NCBI GenBank assembly: GCA_964006375.1
Contig: OZ023262.1
Location: 93,659,476 to 93,723,475 of the forward strand
Length of the DNA stretch: 64,000 nt
Source: Tillus elongatus
Taxonomy: Eukaryota; Arthropoda; Insecta; Coleoptera; Cleridae
Direction: 5' to 3'
Both the position numbers and the translations under genes were made by a program. Positions within the stretch are counted from its first letter, which is position 1, and the number at the start of each line of letters is the position of its first letter. Of the stretch, positions 8,217 through 19,129 are shown one piece after another. Below the pieces are notes generated by a model. The model worked only from the letters and a program-made list of their open reading frames with translations. It was not told the origin of the DNA and did no database searches.

Positions 8217-11200
8217 GCGAGTCCCAAGGCCCCAAAGTAAAGGTCTCCACTATCCGACGCTACCACGAGAGCCTCGTTATACCTGGCAGCATAGACGGAA
8301 GACAATGCAGTTTCACCATCGATACTGGTGCCACTAGATCCGTTGTACGTCCAGACATGTTGCCAAACAAGTCAGCACTCACTACCAACAAACAGCCTGT
8401 GTTGGAGACGGCAAAAGGAGATAGAATACCCGTGCATGGAGAGGCCACTGTTTACATTAGGCTGGGCAGTACTGAGCTACAGGTAAGGGCTGTCGTCGCA
8501 GAAATCGTCGACGAATTTATTCTGGGCCTGGATTTAATGGAAGATTTCGATGTCCTATCAGTAGACTTCCAGAATAAGATCTTGAAAATCGGTAACGAAG
8601 AGTTGTATTTATCTCCAACAGCAGGCGAAGCTAATCCCAGGGTGAGACTTATTGTCGACGAGGATACACGGATTCCTGGTAACAGTGAGAAGATTGTCAG
8701 AGCCAGGCTAGAGAAGAAACTTGATGGTATGTCTGCTCTCATAGCGGAGCCCCTAAAAGATAGACATGATGGTGCCCTCGTCGCACGATGCTTAGTAGAC
8801 CCGAAGAAGACAATACCCATAAGAGTGGCTAACGTGCAAACTAACAGAGTCACATTGAAGAAAGGTGAGGTTATCGCCACTTGCGAGCCCATTGACCGAG
8901 TAACGTTGTCAAGAAACGTGACACCCACTGCATTAAACAGAAGACTGCCAGTAGAAATAGTAGAGCGGTTCAAGAATTCATGGGGCCAATTGAACAACAT
9001 GGAGATGGAAATGGCCCTGAAGTTCATATTGGAGGAGGCCGATATTTTCGCTCAAGATAAAATAACAGGTCGTACGAGTCTAGTGCAACACAGAATTAAT
9101 ACTGGCGACGCAAGACCAATTAGACAGCCGCCGAGAAGACTGCCTTTTGCCAAGCAATCAGAAATCAAGGCGATGGTTAACGAAATGCTGGAAGATGGTG
9201 TGATCGAGGAGTCTAATAGTCCTTGGTCGTCCCCAGTAGTTTTGGTCACCAAGAAAGACGGCACTATGAGATTTTGCGTGGACTATAGGAAGCTGAATGA
9301 CGTCACCAAGAAAGACAGTTATCCCCTGCCCCGGATCGACGACACTTTGAACACTTTGGCCGGATCAAAGTGGTTCTCTACATTAGACCTGAAAAGTGGC
9401 TACTGGCAAGTAGAACTCCATAAAGACGATAAGGAGAAGACTGCTTTTTCAACCGGGAATGGGTTGTACCAATTCAAGGTCATGCCATTCGGCTTATGTA
9501 ATGCTCCTGCCACCTTCGAGCGACTAATGGAGTTAGTGCTGAGAGGACTGACATGGGAAACATGCCTGGTGTATCTCGATGATGTCATGGTGATTGGAAG
9601 GACTTTCGATGAGCACCTGTCGAATCTGAAGCAAGTTTTCTCCAGGCTAAGAGGTGCCAATCTGCAACTTAATCCCAAGAAATGCGCCCTCTTCCAGAAG
9701 AAAGTGAGTTTCCTCGGACATGTCGTTTCTGAGAAAGGGATAGAAACTGATCCAGAGAAAATAAAGGCAGTAAGAGACTGGCCTGTGCCGAGGAACAAAC
9801 ATGAGGTCAGAAGTTTTCTGGGACTTTGCAGCTACTACCGACGCTTTGTGAAGTACTTCAGCAGCATTGCGAAACCTCTGCATAGCCTGACTGAAAATAA
9901 GGTCGAGTTCATCTGGTCACCAGATTGCCAAGAGTCTTTTAGAGAACTCAAACATCGTCTTCTCACTGCTCCTATACTGGCTTATCCTCGGGACGAAGGA
10001 CTGTTCATACTGGACACCGATGCTTCCCAGTATGGCATTGGGGCAGTACTCTCGCAGCTCCAAGCCGGAGAAGAAGTTGTGATAGGCTACTTCAGCAAAA
10101 CGTTCGGAAAAGCAGAAAGGAATTACTGTGTAACCCGGAAAGAACTGCTGGCAGTTGTAAGATCCATCGAACATTTCCACAGCTTCCTGTATGGAAGAAC
10201 ATTCCGCGTGAGGTCGGATCACTCTGCTCTGCAATGGCTTCTGAACTTTAGAAATCCCGAAGGACAGATAGCCCGATGGATAGAGAAACTGCAGAGCTAC
10301 GACTTCCGGATTGAACATCGAAAAGGAAGAAGTCACACCAATGCAGACAGCCTGTCAAGAAGACCATGCTCAGTGCATGAATGTAAATTTTGCGAGCGAC
10401 AAGAGAACAAAGAGATCGACAAAGTAACTCATCAGATCAAACAACTGGTGGCAGGACAGGAGAATAACACCGATGTAGACGTAAATCTTGAATACATCAG
10501 AGACGCACAGAAGACAGATCCAGACTTGAAAAATATTAGAGAATGGCTACAAAAGGGGAAAAGACCTGAGTGGCACGATGTGTCCCGGTTTGGGGCGGAG
10601 GTTAAAGGCTACTGGCTACAATGGGACTCATTGTGTCTAAAGAATGACATGATCACTCGAAAATGGGAAACTGCCGATGGTAGAGACTGTATATACCAGA
10701 CCGTTGTGCCAAGTGAGTGCATAGACAGTGTTCTTCAAGAGTTACACAATAGTAGAAGTGGAGGCCACTTTGGGGTCAACAGGACTCTTGCCAGAGTGAG
10801 AGACCGCTTCTATTGGATAAACTGCCGAAGAAGCGTGGAAGAATGGTGCAAAAGGTGTGACCAATGTGCTTCAAAGAAAGGACCAAAGACCCGATCCAGA
10901 GGAAAAATGATGCAGTACATCTCAGGTACACCGTGGGAGAGAGTTGCCGTAGACATCGCAGGACCTTTTCCCATCACAGAGTCTGGGAACAGATACATAA
11001 TGGTGGTGATGGACTACTTCTCGAAATGGCCTGAAGTTGCGCCGATCCCCAACCAAGAGGCAACGACCGTGGCAGAAGCCCTGATGGAAAATGTCATATC
11101 ACGGCATGGCGTACCCTTAGAGATTCACACCGACCAGGGCCGGAATTTCGAATCAGAGGTCTGGAAGAGCCTAATGGACTTGCTAGGCATAAAGAAAACG

Positions 11201-11833
11201 AGAACAACGCCACTCCACCCTCAATCAGACGGCATGGTAGAACGGCATAACAGGACCATCAATCAGTATCTTGCTATGTTTGTCGACGAGAATCAGAGAA
11301 CCTGGGACAAGCTGATACCTCTGTTCCTCCTAGCTTACAGAAGCTCTCAGCATGAATCTACCGGCTACACTCCATCCATGATGTTGACCGGCAGAGAGAT
11401 GCGGTTACCAATCGACATGATGAGACCGCCACCGAACGAGGACATAGCGGACCTAGCTACGTTACCTGAGTATGTCGCCGACCTAGAAGGAAAACTGCGC
11501 ACTATACACAGATGTGTCAGAGATAGGCTCCTCTTAAGCAGTGACCGGATGAAGATGCGCTTGGATCGCAGAGCAACACCCCATACATTCAAGGAAGGTG
11601 ATGCAGTGTGGCTGTACCAACCAACAAGGAGAAAGGGCCTCAGTCCCAAACTTCAGAAACCATGGGAATGGCCATACTTGGTGACTAAGAAAATTAACGA
11701 CCTAGTCTACAGAATCCAGCTGTCTCCAAGAACTAAACCCAAAGTTGTTCACATAGAGAGGTTGAGTCCCTATAGGGGCAACGAACCCCCAAGTTGGCGG
11801 CCGGTAAATACTGTTCGGGACGAACAGTCTTAA
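8180..11833 (+). CDS. pol: Pol polyprotein (protease, RT, RNase H, integrase), expressed by -1 frameshift
   Basis: The frame is open from 8165 to the TAA at 11831-11833. The first ATG (8357) lies after the protease active site, so an ATG start would lose it; I therefore place entry at the frameshift. Protease: FTIDTGATRS with Asp at 8321, and ILGLD. Reverse transcriptase: LVYLDDVMV (YLDD 9572-9583). RNase H: FILDTDASQYGIGAVLSQ. Integrase: HHCC zinc region (~10741-10875), catalytic D (10952), D (11132) and E (11240), then a GPY/F-like tail (WPYLVTKKINDLVYRIQL) with Trp where Gly is usual. About 1217 residues, a normal length for a Gypsy pol. No disabling change seen. It copies the RNA and integrates the DNA. 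Confidence 0.95.
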   Translation, partial: RPDASVRGRQLACESQGPKVKVSTIRRYHESLVIPGSIDGRQCSFTIDTGATRSVVRPDMLPNKSALTTNKQPVLETAKGDRIPVHGEATVYIRLGSTELQVRAVVAEIVDEFILGLDLMEDFDVLSVDFQNKILKIGNEELYLSPTAGEANPRVRLIVDEDTRIPGNSEKIVRARLEKKLDGMSALIAEPLKDRHDGALVARCLVDPKKTIPIRVANVQTNRVTLKKGEVIATCEPIDRVTLSRNVTPTALNRRLPVEIVERFKNSWGQLNNMEMEMALKFILEEADIFAQDKITGRTSLVQHRINTGDARPIRQPPRRLPFAKQSEIKAMVNEMLEDGVIEESNSPWSSPVVLVTKKDGTMRFCVDYRKLNDVTKKDSYPLPRIDDTLNTLAGSKWFSTLDLKSGYWQVELHKDDKEKTAFSTGNGLYQFKVMPFGLCNAPATFERLMELVLRGLTWETCLVYLDDVMVIGRTFDEHLSNLKQVFSRLRGANLQLNPKKCALFQKKVSFLGHVVSEKGIETDPEKIKAVRDWPVPRNKHEVRSFLGLCSYYRRFVKYFSSIAKPLHSLTENKVEFIWSPDCQESFRELKHRLLTAPILAYPRDEGLFILDTDASQYGIGAVLSQLQAGEEVVIGYFSKTFGKAERNYCVTRKELLAVVRSIEHFHSFLYGRTFRVRSDHSALQWLLNFRNPEGQIARWIEKLQSYDFRIEHRKGRSHTNADSLSRRPCSVHECKFCERQENKEIDKVTHQIKQLVAGQENNTDVDVNLEYIRDAQKTDPDLKNIREWLQKGKRPEWHDVSRFGAEVKGYWLQWDSLCLKNDMITRKWETADGRDCIYQTVVPSECIDSVLQELHNSRSGGHFGVNRTLARVRDRFYWINCRRSVEEWCKRCDQCASKKGPKTRSRGKMMQYISGTPWERVAVDIAGPFPITESGNRYIMVVMDYFSKWPEVAPIPNQEATTVAEALMENVISRHGVPLEIHTDQGRNFESEVWKSLMDLLGIKKTRTTPLHPQSDGMVERHNRTINQYLAMFVDENQRTWDKLIPLFLLAYRSSQHESTGYTPSMMLTGREMRLPIDMMRPPPNEDIADLATLPEYVADLEGKLRTIHRCVRDRLLLSSDRMKMRLDRRATPHTFKEGDAVWLYQPTRRKGLSPKLQKPWEWPYLVTKKINDLVYRIQLSPRTKPKVVHIERLSPYRGNEPPSWRPVNTVRDEQS

Positions 11834-11845
11834 GGAGGGGGGCAG
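11834..11845 (+). other. Polypurine tract
   Basis: GGAGGGGGGCAG directly between the pol stop and the 3' LTR; it primes plus-strand DNA synthesis. Confidence 0.85.
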
Positions 11846-12585
11846 TGTTACAAAGCACTTCAATAGACGTAGGTGCGGTGTTGCCACATCTCCAGAATTT
11901 CCCCAACATCTGGGAATTTTTGCACAATCTGGCAACACCGCCTCCCCACCCCCCTGGGGGTGCCTGGGGTGACCCCCCTCAGGCGAAGTCTCAACCCTCT
12001 AGGACCAGAAATAACGAAGTTACCAACTTGTACCCCGTCGGAACGGATAACTGAGGTCTGCACATTCCGAACACCCTGTATATACACCCCGTATACGCAG
12101 AGAACCCTTACACCCTGTATACGCAGAGAGATCTTATAGTTCGAGAAACACCTCTTGTGTAACATAGGAGTGGTGACCACATTTGGATCATCCTGTATAT
12201 ACATTCCCCTGTATACACACGGGACCGATCTGTATTCACAGAACCTTCTAGTAAAAGAAGGTCCTGGAACGTTCTGGAATGGAAGGCTCCAGAAAGAAGG
12301 GGAAGGTACGGCGAGTATATAAAAGCGAAAGCAAGCCAGCCCGAGTTAGTTCAGTTCAGTAAGAGAATGTGGTAGTGACTTGAACAAGCAGTAATCAGTG
12401 TGAAGTGTTAGACTGTAGTTCCAGTATTAGTGACTTTTGTTGAGAGTAGTAATTGTAAAGCCAGTAAATTAAGTGTTTTGTGAGAGAGACATTCTAGACA
12501 TTTTATTGTATCCATATTTAGAGTGTAAATAAAGTTGTTTTGTTAAAATTTAAAAGTCTCACTTATCCAGAACCCGGAGAAAACG

Positions 12586-12590
<5 letters not shown>
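11846..12590 (+). repeat. 3' LTR of the Gypsy element
   Basis: 745 bp, no difference from the 5' LTR found by eye. Heat-shock array at 12241-12284, TATA box at 12318, polyadenylation signal AATAAA at 12528-12533. The copy could drive transcription into the downstream (TA)n and beyond. Confidence 0.95.
12528..12533 (+). terminator. Polyadenylation signal of the Gypsy transcript
   Basis: AATAAA in the 3' LTR, ~190 bp downstream of the R start predicted by the TATA box, in a T-rich context. Confidence 0.65.

Positions 12591-12659
<69 letters not shown>
12591..12659. repeat. (TA)n microsatellite, right part of the array split by the Gypsy element
   Basis: About 34 AT units; continuous with the short TA tract at 5994-6003 if the element is removed. 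Confidence 0.95.
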
Positions 12660-12660
<1 letters not shown>

Positions 12661-13271
12661 CATTTTAACTGACCTTGGAAATAAAATTCATTAAAAACTC
12701 TAATAAAATATTCCTGGATACGTTTGTTATAAATATTTATATGCCACAGAAGAACAGGATTGCATTTTGGCAGGAAACTTAAAATTCAAAAAATGTTTCG
12801 TAGATATAATGAGAGAAAGGCATTCATTCTAAATACTACCACGATACGCTCATTGCAGTATATGTGAAAGGTAAAACCCTACATGAGATCACCCAGCTGG
12901 CATTCGCGCAACGAAAACTCCAAACTCAAGTATAATATTTCGACTATTTTTTCGCTCGAGTTGTATTTCCAATTTGTGCTTTCATTAAAAAAAGATTTAA
13001 TTATACCGTATTCATGTTCGCTGCAAAACCGGAAACCCTTTTTTTGTCCGCTCCTTTTCCTGCACTTCATTGCCGTTTTGTGTAATTCTGAATGCCATTA
13101 CTCAAGTATCGCACACACAAGTGCATAAGGGCAGAGAGCAGTGTGAGTTTCGAGCATGGGCCGGAAATACAGCAGGCTTTGTTCACTCCGGCTAATCTCT
13201 GTCGCTCTGGCTAGCTCCAAGCAAGTCATTAACACACTCCATTAAATTACTGCACCAGGAAATGGAGTGAG
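12660..13271. other. Unassigned, possibly single-copy DNA
   Basis: No repeat seen elsewhere in the window and no domain recognised. The 81-codon frame at 12883-13128 has no recognisable features. Confidence 0.35.
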
Positions 13272-13652
13272 ACCACCAGCCCAGGATCTTGTTTATGTAT
13301 AATTTATAGATAACCGGTTAAAAGATTTTAACCGACAAGGCCAGATTTTTTTTTCTATAATACGGATTATAGATACTACGGCTTGTGGGTTTTTGGCGTA
13401 CAAATATCTAAATATAGAAAAAAGTTCGGGACGCAGCAAGTGCGTTATGGTAGTCAATTTTTATTAAATGTTTCAAACTTGAATAACTCAATTTTCTATA
13501 AATTTAAAAAGCTGAATTGTGGTACGTACTAAGGTCTTTCTGAAGGCAATATATCCAACAAATTTCGTTGGAATAGCTTTATAATTTTCGGAGAAAAGGA
13601 TTTTTTTTTAATAAAACTCAAAATTTAAATAACTCAGTTTTCTATAAACTTA
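13272..13652 (+). repeat. Direct repeat unit, copy 1
   Basis: About 95% similar by eye to 13900-14282. Contains GATAACCGGTTAAAAGATTT, and the ACGCAGCAAGTGCGT motif at 13421-13458. No coding frame. Confidence 0.85.
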
Positions 13653-13899
13653 GAGCTCCAACGGATTTTCTGTAAATTTTCTGACCGGGCATTGAAGGTA
13701 CTGAGTAATTTCGGCAGAAACTTTGGCTTTTTGTTCTTCGCGATGAGAGACATAAGAGCAAGCACCACTAATATTTTCTACCATCTTGTGATGTTCGCTA
13801 CAAAGGATCAATTTTTCATCTTCTAAGAAGTAGACGCACTAGGCAGTGTTTATTTTTTTCTTCTTAAGTACCTAACTATTACTATTAATTGATAAATAC
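13653..13899 (-). mobile_element. hAT element fragment between two direct repeat units
   Basis: Nearly identical to 16458-16704, the interior of the hAT element at 15763-17128, including part of its transposase C-terminus read on the minus strand (GACSYVSHREEQKAKVSAEI region). It has no hAT termini or target duplication of its own, so it arrived by recombination or copying rather than by transposition. Confidence 0.8.
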
Positions 13900-14282
13900 C
13901 ACCAGCCCAGGATCTTGCTTCTGTATAATTTATAGATAACCGGTTAAAATATTTTAACCGACAAGGCAAGATTTTTTTTTTCTATAATACGGATTATAGA
14001 TACTACGGCTTGTGGGTTTTTGACGTACAAATATCTAAATATAGAAAAAAGTTCGGGACGCAGCAAGTGCGTTATGGTAGTGAATTTTTATTACATGTTT
14101 CAAACTTGAATAACCCAATTTTCTATAAATTTAGAAAGCTGAATTGTGATACGTACTAAGGTCTTTCTGAAGGAAATATATCCAACAAATTTCGTTGGAA
14201 TAGCTTTATAATTTTCGCAGAAAAAGATTTTTTTTTTAAATAAAACTCAAAATTTAAATAACTCAATTTTCTATAAACTTAG
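13900..14282 (+). repeat. Direct repeat unit, copy 2
   Basis: Partner of 13272-13652, with the end motif at 14051-14090. The same CACCAGCCCAGGATCTTG start occurs in both copies. Confidence 0.85.
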
Positions 14283-14666
<384 letters not shown>

Positions 14667-14935
14667 GTCTGGGCGCAGCAAGTGCGTTATAGTAGTGAAT
14701 ATTCCTAAAAATGTTTTAATAGCAAATATGTCTTGTTTTAATGAAAGCAGGCATCAAATTTGGTTGCCAGTATAACCTATATCGCAGAAACGATGTACCA
14801 TATTTCATCAAAATAAATTTATTGTTTGAAAAGTACAAAAGTTTTCTGAAAATTCACTTAAATTTTTTTCGAAAAACTGGTCGGAACTTCCTGGCCAAAA
14901 AACCCCTTCAAGCCATTTACACACCTATCAAGATA
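14667..14935 (+). repeat. Small block of the dispersed family, starting with the end motif
   Basis: GTCTGGGCGCAGCAAGTGCG start, then AAAGCAGGCATCAAATTTGG and the CCAGTATAACCTATAT segment. The same order recurs at 20180, 20949, 27781 and (inverted) 29161-29470. Confidence 0.75.
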
Positions 14936-15136
14936 TAATTATTCCCAAAAATGTTTTCGACGAAACTCCTCGCATAAAAAATTTCAAATATTTTTTTCCC
15001 GGGCATTTGCTTTTTACAATAACTTTATTAATCATTTATGATTAATTACCAAAATTTTACAAAAATGTTAGAAATAATGATTTCTACGGAAACACAAAAA
15101 ACGAATTATTTTTTACAAAAAAATTTGCTAAAACCA
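14936..15136. other. Unassigned AT-rich stretch
   Basis: No gene seen. TTTCTACGGAAACACAAAAA resembles 29600-29640, so it is probably another dispersed repeat tail. Confidence 0.4.
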
Positions 15137-15762
15137 TTGTAGTGAGCCTGACTAGTTTGTGTGCGCCCTAGATGCGTCGACGCTGGTGAGACTGGGAAGT
15201 CGAAGTACTGAGCGCCCCCAGGCACGACCCTGGAGATTAGCGGTAGGAGCATCAAGCGAGACGTAACTATGTACTGCGAAGTGCTCGCTATCATTGTTTA
15301 GTAGAGCGTATAGCAAGTTAAAGATATTAAAATAAATACAGAAAATTGTCCAGAGTACTAAATTGTAGTGCAACGTGGCCGTAGAGTCTCGACCAACTTC
15401 CCAACCAGGTGTCGACACCGCTAGCGACGGCCTCCAACGTGGAATCTACCAGCGCGGGTGGTATCTGGTTACATTTGCTTAATTACTAATTGTATTACGT
15501 TGAGAACTGTTGTGGAAAAAGATATTAGGTAAGAGAATTTTGATTGGGTTTGTTTAACGCATATTTGATTAATTTCTTATTCAAACTGCCCTAAGTGAAA
15601 CATATAAAGATGTATTATTATTACTGTGTACCTGTCATTTCGTTCCTCGGTTCGTAGAACTCACATGTAAATTCTTACAAATATTAGGTAGATGTTATTA
15701 CCTATTGGCCCACAATGGGGCCGAGTCGAGTGACAAGAGGGTGATACAGTAGCACTGCTCAA

Positions 15763-17128
15763 TAGGGATGCGCGATGTTTCTAAAACATCGATGTTCACA
15801 TCTTTTGATACATCGAAATCAAAACATCTGTGTGTTAAAAATATCGGATCAAAATCATCGATTTTCTAAAACATCGATGTTTTCTATAAAACTGTAATAA
15901 TGAGTCAAAATAATAAAAATATATTTTAGAAATAAATATAAAATATTTATTCTTCTTAAAGTACACAAAATATTATGCTCCAAGTATAAAAAATGAAATA
16001 ACATTAAAATAATGCTTTAAAAAGCAGAAACAAAGAAATAACATGTCAAATCACACAAAAATAATAGTGTCTTGAAAATAGAACTAAACCTTATTCATTA
16101 AAAACAAATTTGGGGACAATTTTCAAAAAAATAAATATTATACTCCAAGTATAAGTAATTATATTAAATTAATGATATAAAACGCAGAAACAAAGAAATA
16201 ACATGTTAAATAACAGGAAAATAAAAGTATCTTAAAAATAGAACTATAACTTATTCATTAAAAAAATATTTTGTGAACAATTTTAGTGAAATAATAATTA
16301 TGACAAGCGTTTTTCTTTAAGTCTATTTCTCTGCTGGGTTAAAACCTGCTCTGCCTTTGAGAAATGTCTTTCGGAGGGAACTGACGTCGCTACCATGCTA
16401 AGATATTTTGGTGTAATTTTAGATAAAGTAGGAAATATACATTCCATGTCCTTCCAGAGCTCCAACGTATTTTCTGTAAATTTTCTGACCGGGCATTGAA
16501 GGTACTGAGTAATTTCGGCAGAAACTTTGGCTTTTTGTTCTTCGCGATGAGAGACATAAGAGCAAGCACCACTAACATTTTCTACCATCTTGTGATGTTC
16601 GCTCCAATGGATGAATTTTTCATCTTCTAAGAAGTAGACGTACTAGGCAGTGTTTATTTTTTTCTTCTTAAGTACCTAACTATTACTATTAATTGATAAA
16701 TACCAATAAAGTAATTTCATGGGGAATGGGGAATTACTAAAATTCAACGTACGCTAAATAGAAACCTAGCCTAGAGATTTAATATCTACTTCCAATATGT
16801 ACGAGACAGTTACCTATTTGTATTTTAAATTAAAAAATATTATTTTGATTTTACCCAACTTTTGTGCGTATTCGTTAAAGTTTACTTTCGTTAGACATTT
16901 TCTAGTTCTGCTACTGATCGCTAGATGTGCACAAAAGAATTGACTTGGTAATTGATAATAGAAAACGATAAGAATAAATTACCATGGCATTGAGAAACAT
17001 CGAATGATACATCGTAAAAAAACATCGATGCTGTCTGATAATATCGAAAAAAATAACATCGATGTTAATATCGAAGATCGTAAGCAAAATATCGATGTTT
17101 AAGAAACATCGATGAACATGCATCCCTA
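15763..17128. mobile_element. hAT transposon, internally deleted
   Basis: Ends TAGGGATGC and GCATCCCTA; the 8-bp target duplication CTGCTCAA is at 15755-15762 and 17129-17136, as expected for hAT. Both subterminal regions carry repeats of the palindrome-like ACATCGATG (five exact copies: ~15786, ~15870, ~17022, ~17056, ~17106, plus variants such as ATATCGATG), probably transposase sites. Only the C-terminal transposase remnant survives, on the minus strand. Confidence 0.92.
16298..16588 (-). pseudogene. hAT transposase remnant (C-terminal dimerisation region)
   Basis: The 96-codon minus-strand frame ends with SMVATSVPSERHFSKAEQVL then TQQRNRLKEKRLS, the signature of the hAT C-terminal dimerisation domain. 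The Trp-containing LELWKDME stretch lies upstream. The rest of the transposase (BED finger and catalytic domain) is missing, so the element depends on another copy. Part of this segment is duplicated at 13653-13899. The ATG at the frame start is incidental, since family members are ~600 residues. Confidence 0.88.
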
Positions 17129-17345
17129 CTGCTCAAGGGCAAACCATTATTTTTGAGATAGGTAATAGGTATCATTGTTTTGTGTATTTTAAAACTCAAA
17201 ATAGTTAACATCTTTAATACCAGTTTATAATTCGAGTTATAAGGCATTCAGTATTTTCTTGTAAAAAATTTATGGATTTACTGGGTTACTTAAGGTATAT
17301 AAGGTTTAATATTATGTGGCCAGTTTTTTACATTCTTGTAAAATA

Positions 17346-17850
17346 ATGCCCAAGAAATATAAAAGTACGAACGTTCAAGCAGAACGGGTATTAGATAAAT
17401 CAATGGCTAATGAGGTTATTAAATCTTTCATCATTAGTCTCGCTAATGGAATGACAAAAATGCAAGAAAGCATTTCTACATTAGCAATTTCTGTAAGAGA
17501 AAGTTCTGTTAATATTAATAAAACGTTATTGTCGTCCCAGAATGATTCCTTCAATAAATATGAAACGGGTCGTGGAGAAAGCAAACAATACATCTCTCTT
17601 TTTAGAGATTTGGGGGGTACTTCCGTAATGTTTAGACCGGAAGCTGATTTACATCCAATTACCTTAAAAAAATAATTTAAAAAATGTTATGGAATCAGGC
17701 GCGCCGCCCTCAGCAGAGTTAGATTTGGCGTCAAATTGTTTACGAGAGTCAGCGGCGGATTGGGTCGCGGCTAGAGACCACACCTTCCAATCGTTTTAGC
17801 AATTTTAAAGTGCGTTCTAGTCTAGATACTGGGAAGGGAGTTGTAGCAGA
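17346..17850 (+). pseudogene. Gag-like pseudogene of the LTR relic
   Basis: From ATG 17346 (MPKKYKSTNVQAERVLDKSM) the frame stays open to a stop at 17673-17675. The stretch MFRPEADLHPIT resembles Gypsy-type gag capsid starts. A frame change in the A-rich segment near 17667-17685 carries homology on (ESGAPPSAELDLASNCLRES and ADWVAARDHTFQS), after which TAG and TAA codons interrupt. I describe it as a broken gag; the remainder of gag-pol is gone. Confidence 0.6.
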
Positions 17851-18198
17851 AACGTAACTTATTTTATAAAATAAAATATGGCAATCCCAAACGGGAAATA
17901 GGGTAGATTATTTACTTAGGTTAGTGGGTGAAGCGTCATACCTCTCTGAACCAATAAAAGGGTTGTACCGAATAGTTATCTCGTAGCTAAACCAAATGGG
18001 GATATTATGGGGAGACAAAACTTTATTAATGTGAAACCCTTTAAGGTTATGCCCTTGAACTAGGCTGTTTATGTTTTCGTTTAAAGTCCCGCTTTGTTAG
18101 GTTAGTAAGGTAAGACATTTGTATGTTGCGAATTAAGTTTTTCAAGTGCGTTATCGTTTTAAAGCTTAATGGGGGGTGATGTAGTGAGCCTGACTAGT

Positions 18199-18364
18199 TC
18201 TCAAAAATAAAGACAGTTTAGAATTCGCACACACAACTGAGAGAGGGTATTATAGAAAGATCTTCCGTTGCCCGGCATATTTGGGATAATAATCACCACG
18301 TAAACAAGAAGAATCGAAAATTAATAAAAACTGAAACAACCAGGACAGCCAAACTCATTCGAAA

Positions 18365-18365
<1 letters not shown>
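18199..18365. other. Unassigned stretch
   Basis: No gene seen; contains a possible remnant of the relic's LTR (AATTCGCACACACAACTGAG). Confidence 0.35.

Positions 18366-18455
<90 letters not shown>
18366..18455. repeat. (TA)n microsatellite
   Basis: About 45 TA units. Confidence 0.95.
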
Positions 18456-18457
<2 letters not shown>

Positions 18458-18758
18458 TTAGTTAGTTAAAATGGATTAGATGGCCTCGGAAGCTCAAGTC
18501 CATTAGCCACAGATTTTTCTAATTCAGTTTCGAAAATACTATTCCATCGTTCTTCGTTATGATCTGTTATAACGAAACATAAAAAATCAGAGAGAAGTGT
18601 GATTTTTACAGTGAAAACTGATATTCGATATACATGTTTCCCTACATATTTGTTTCTCTCTTTCTTTTTTTAATCAATTTATGATTTAAGGAAATAGACT
18701 GGGATACTTGCACCTAGGGACCCGTCAAGGCTTAAATCACAGATTGAAATGGGCCACG
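18456..18758. other. Unassigned stretch
   Basis: No gene or repeat family recognised. Confidence 0.35.
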
Positions 18759-18896
<138 letters not shown>

Positions 18897-19129
18897 TTGC
18901 TATATATAGTAATAATAAAAGGTGTGTGAGTCTTAGCTCCGCCGCCTATGGGGAGTTTATTGATCGATCACTATACGAGAGAGACCGGCAGAAGCACGTT
19001 GAATATATAACAAAAGAATTAAGGTATTTCCGCCAAACGAAATACGTTAATTTGTATCTCGTTGGACCACCCTCTGTCCTAATAGACCGACTACCTGCAG
19101 ACGAATAAAAACAGAATTTTAGATCTAAG

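Larger units (their letters stand above)
6004..12590 (+). mobile_element. Complete Ty3/Gypsy LTR retrotransposon, apparently intact and young
   Basis: 6587 bp bounded by two 745-bp LTRs (TGTT...AACA) that I could not distinguish by eye. Order: LTR, primer-binding site, gag, -1 frameshift signal, protease-RT-RNase H-integrase, polypurine tract, LTR. No env-like frame lies between pol and the 3' LTR. The domain order PR-RT-RH-IN is diagnostic of Ty3/Gypsy (Metaviridae). It landed inside a (TA)n array, so the target duplication (ATAT or longer) cannot be sized. Open frames plus identical LTRs imply very recent insertion and possible activity. Confidence 0.95.
15137..18198 (+). mobile_element. 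Decayed LTR-element relic carrying a nested hAT element
   Basis: TGTAGTGAGCCTGACTAGTT occurs at 15137-15156 and again at 18179-18198. The second is preceded by a purine run (AATGGGGGGTGA), as a polypurine tract precedes a 3' LTR. Between them lie a gag-like pseudogene (17346-17850) and a short pol-like tail region. Only ~20 bp of the 3' LTR matches, so the 3' end is deleted or diverged. Class assignment is tentative. Confidence 0.5.

Noticed and set aside
8357..11833. Independent pol translation from the ATG at 8357
   Set aside because: It would omit the protease active-site Asp at 8321; the frameshift signal explains expression better.
11834..11845. env gene in the complete Gypsy element
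   Set aside because: Pol ends 12 bases before the 3' LTR, leaving no room for a third frame.
18897..19108. Frame ending in RLPADE-stop after the compound microsatellite
   Set aside because: Short, begins inside a microsatellite translation, and no homologous copy or family recognised.
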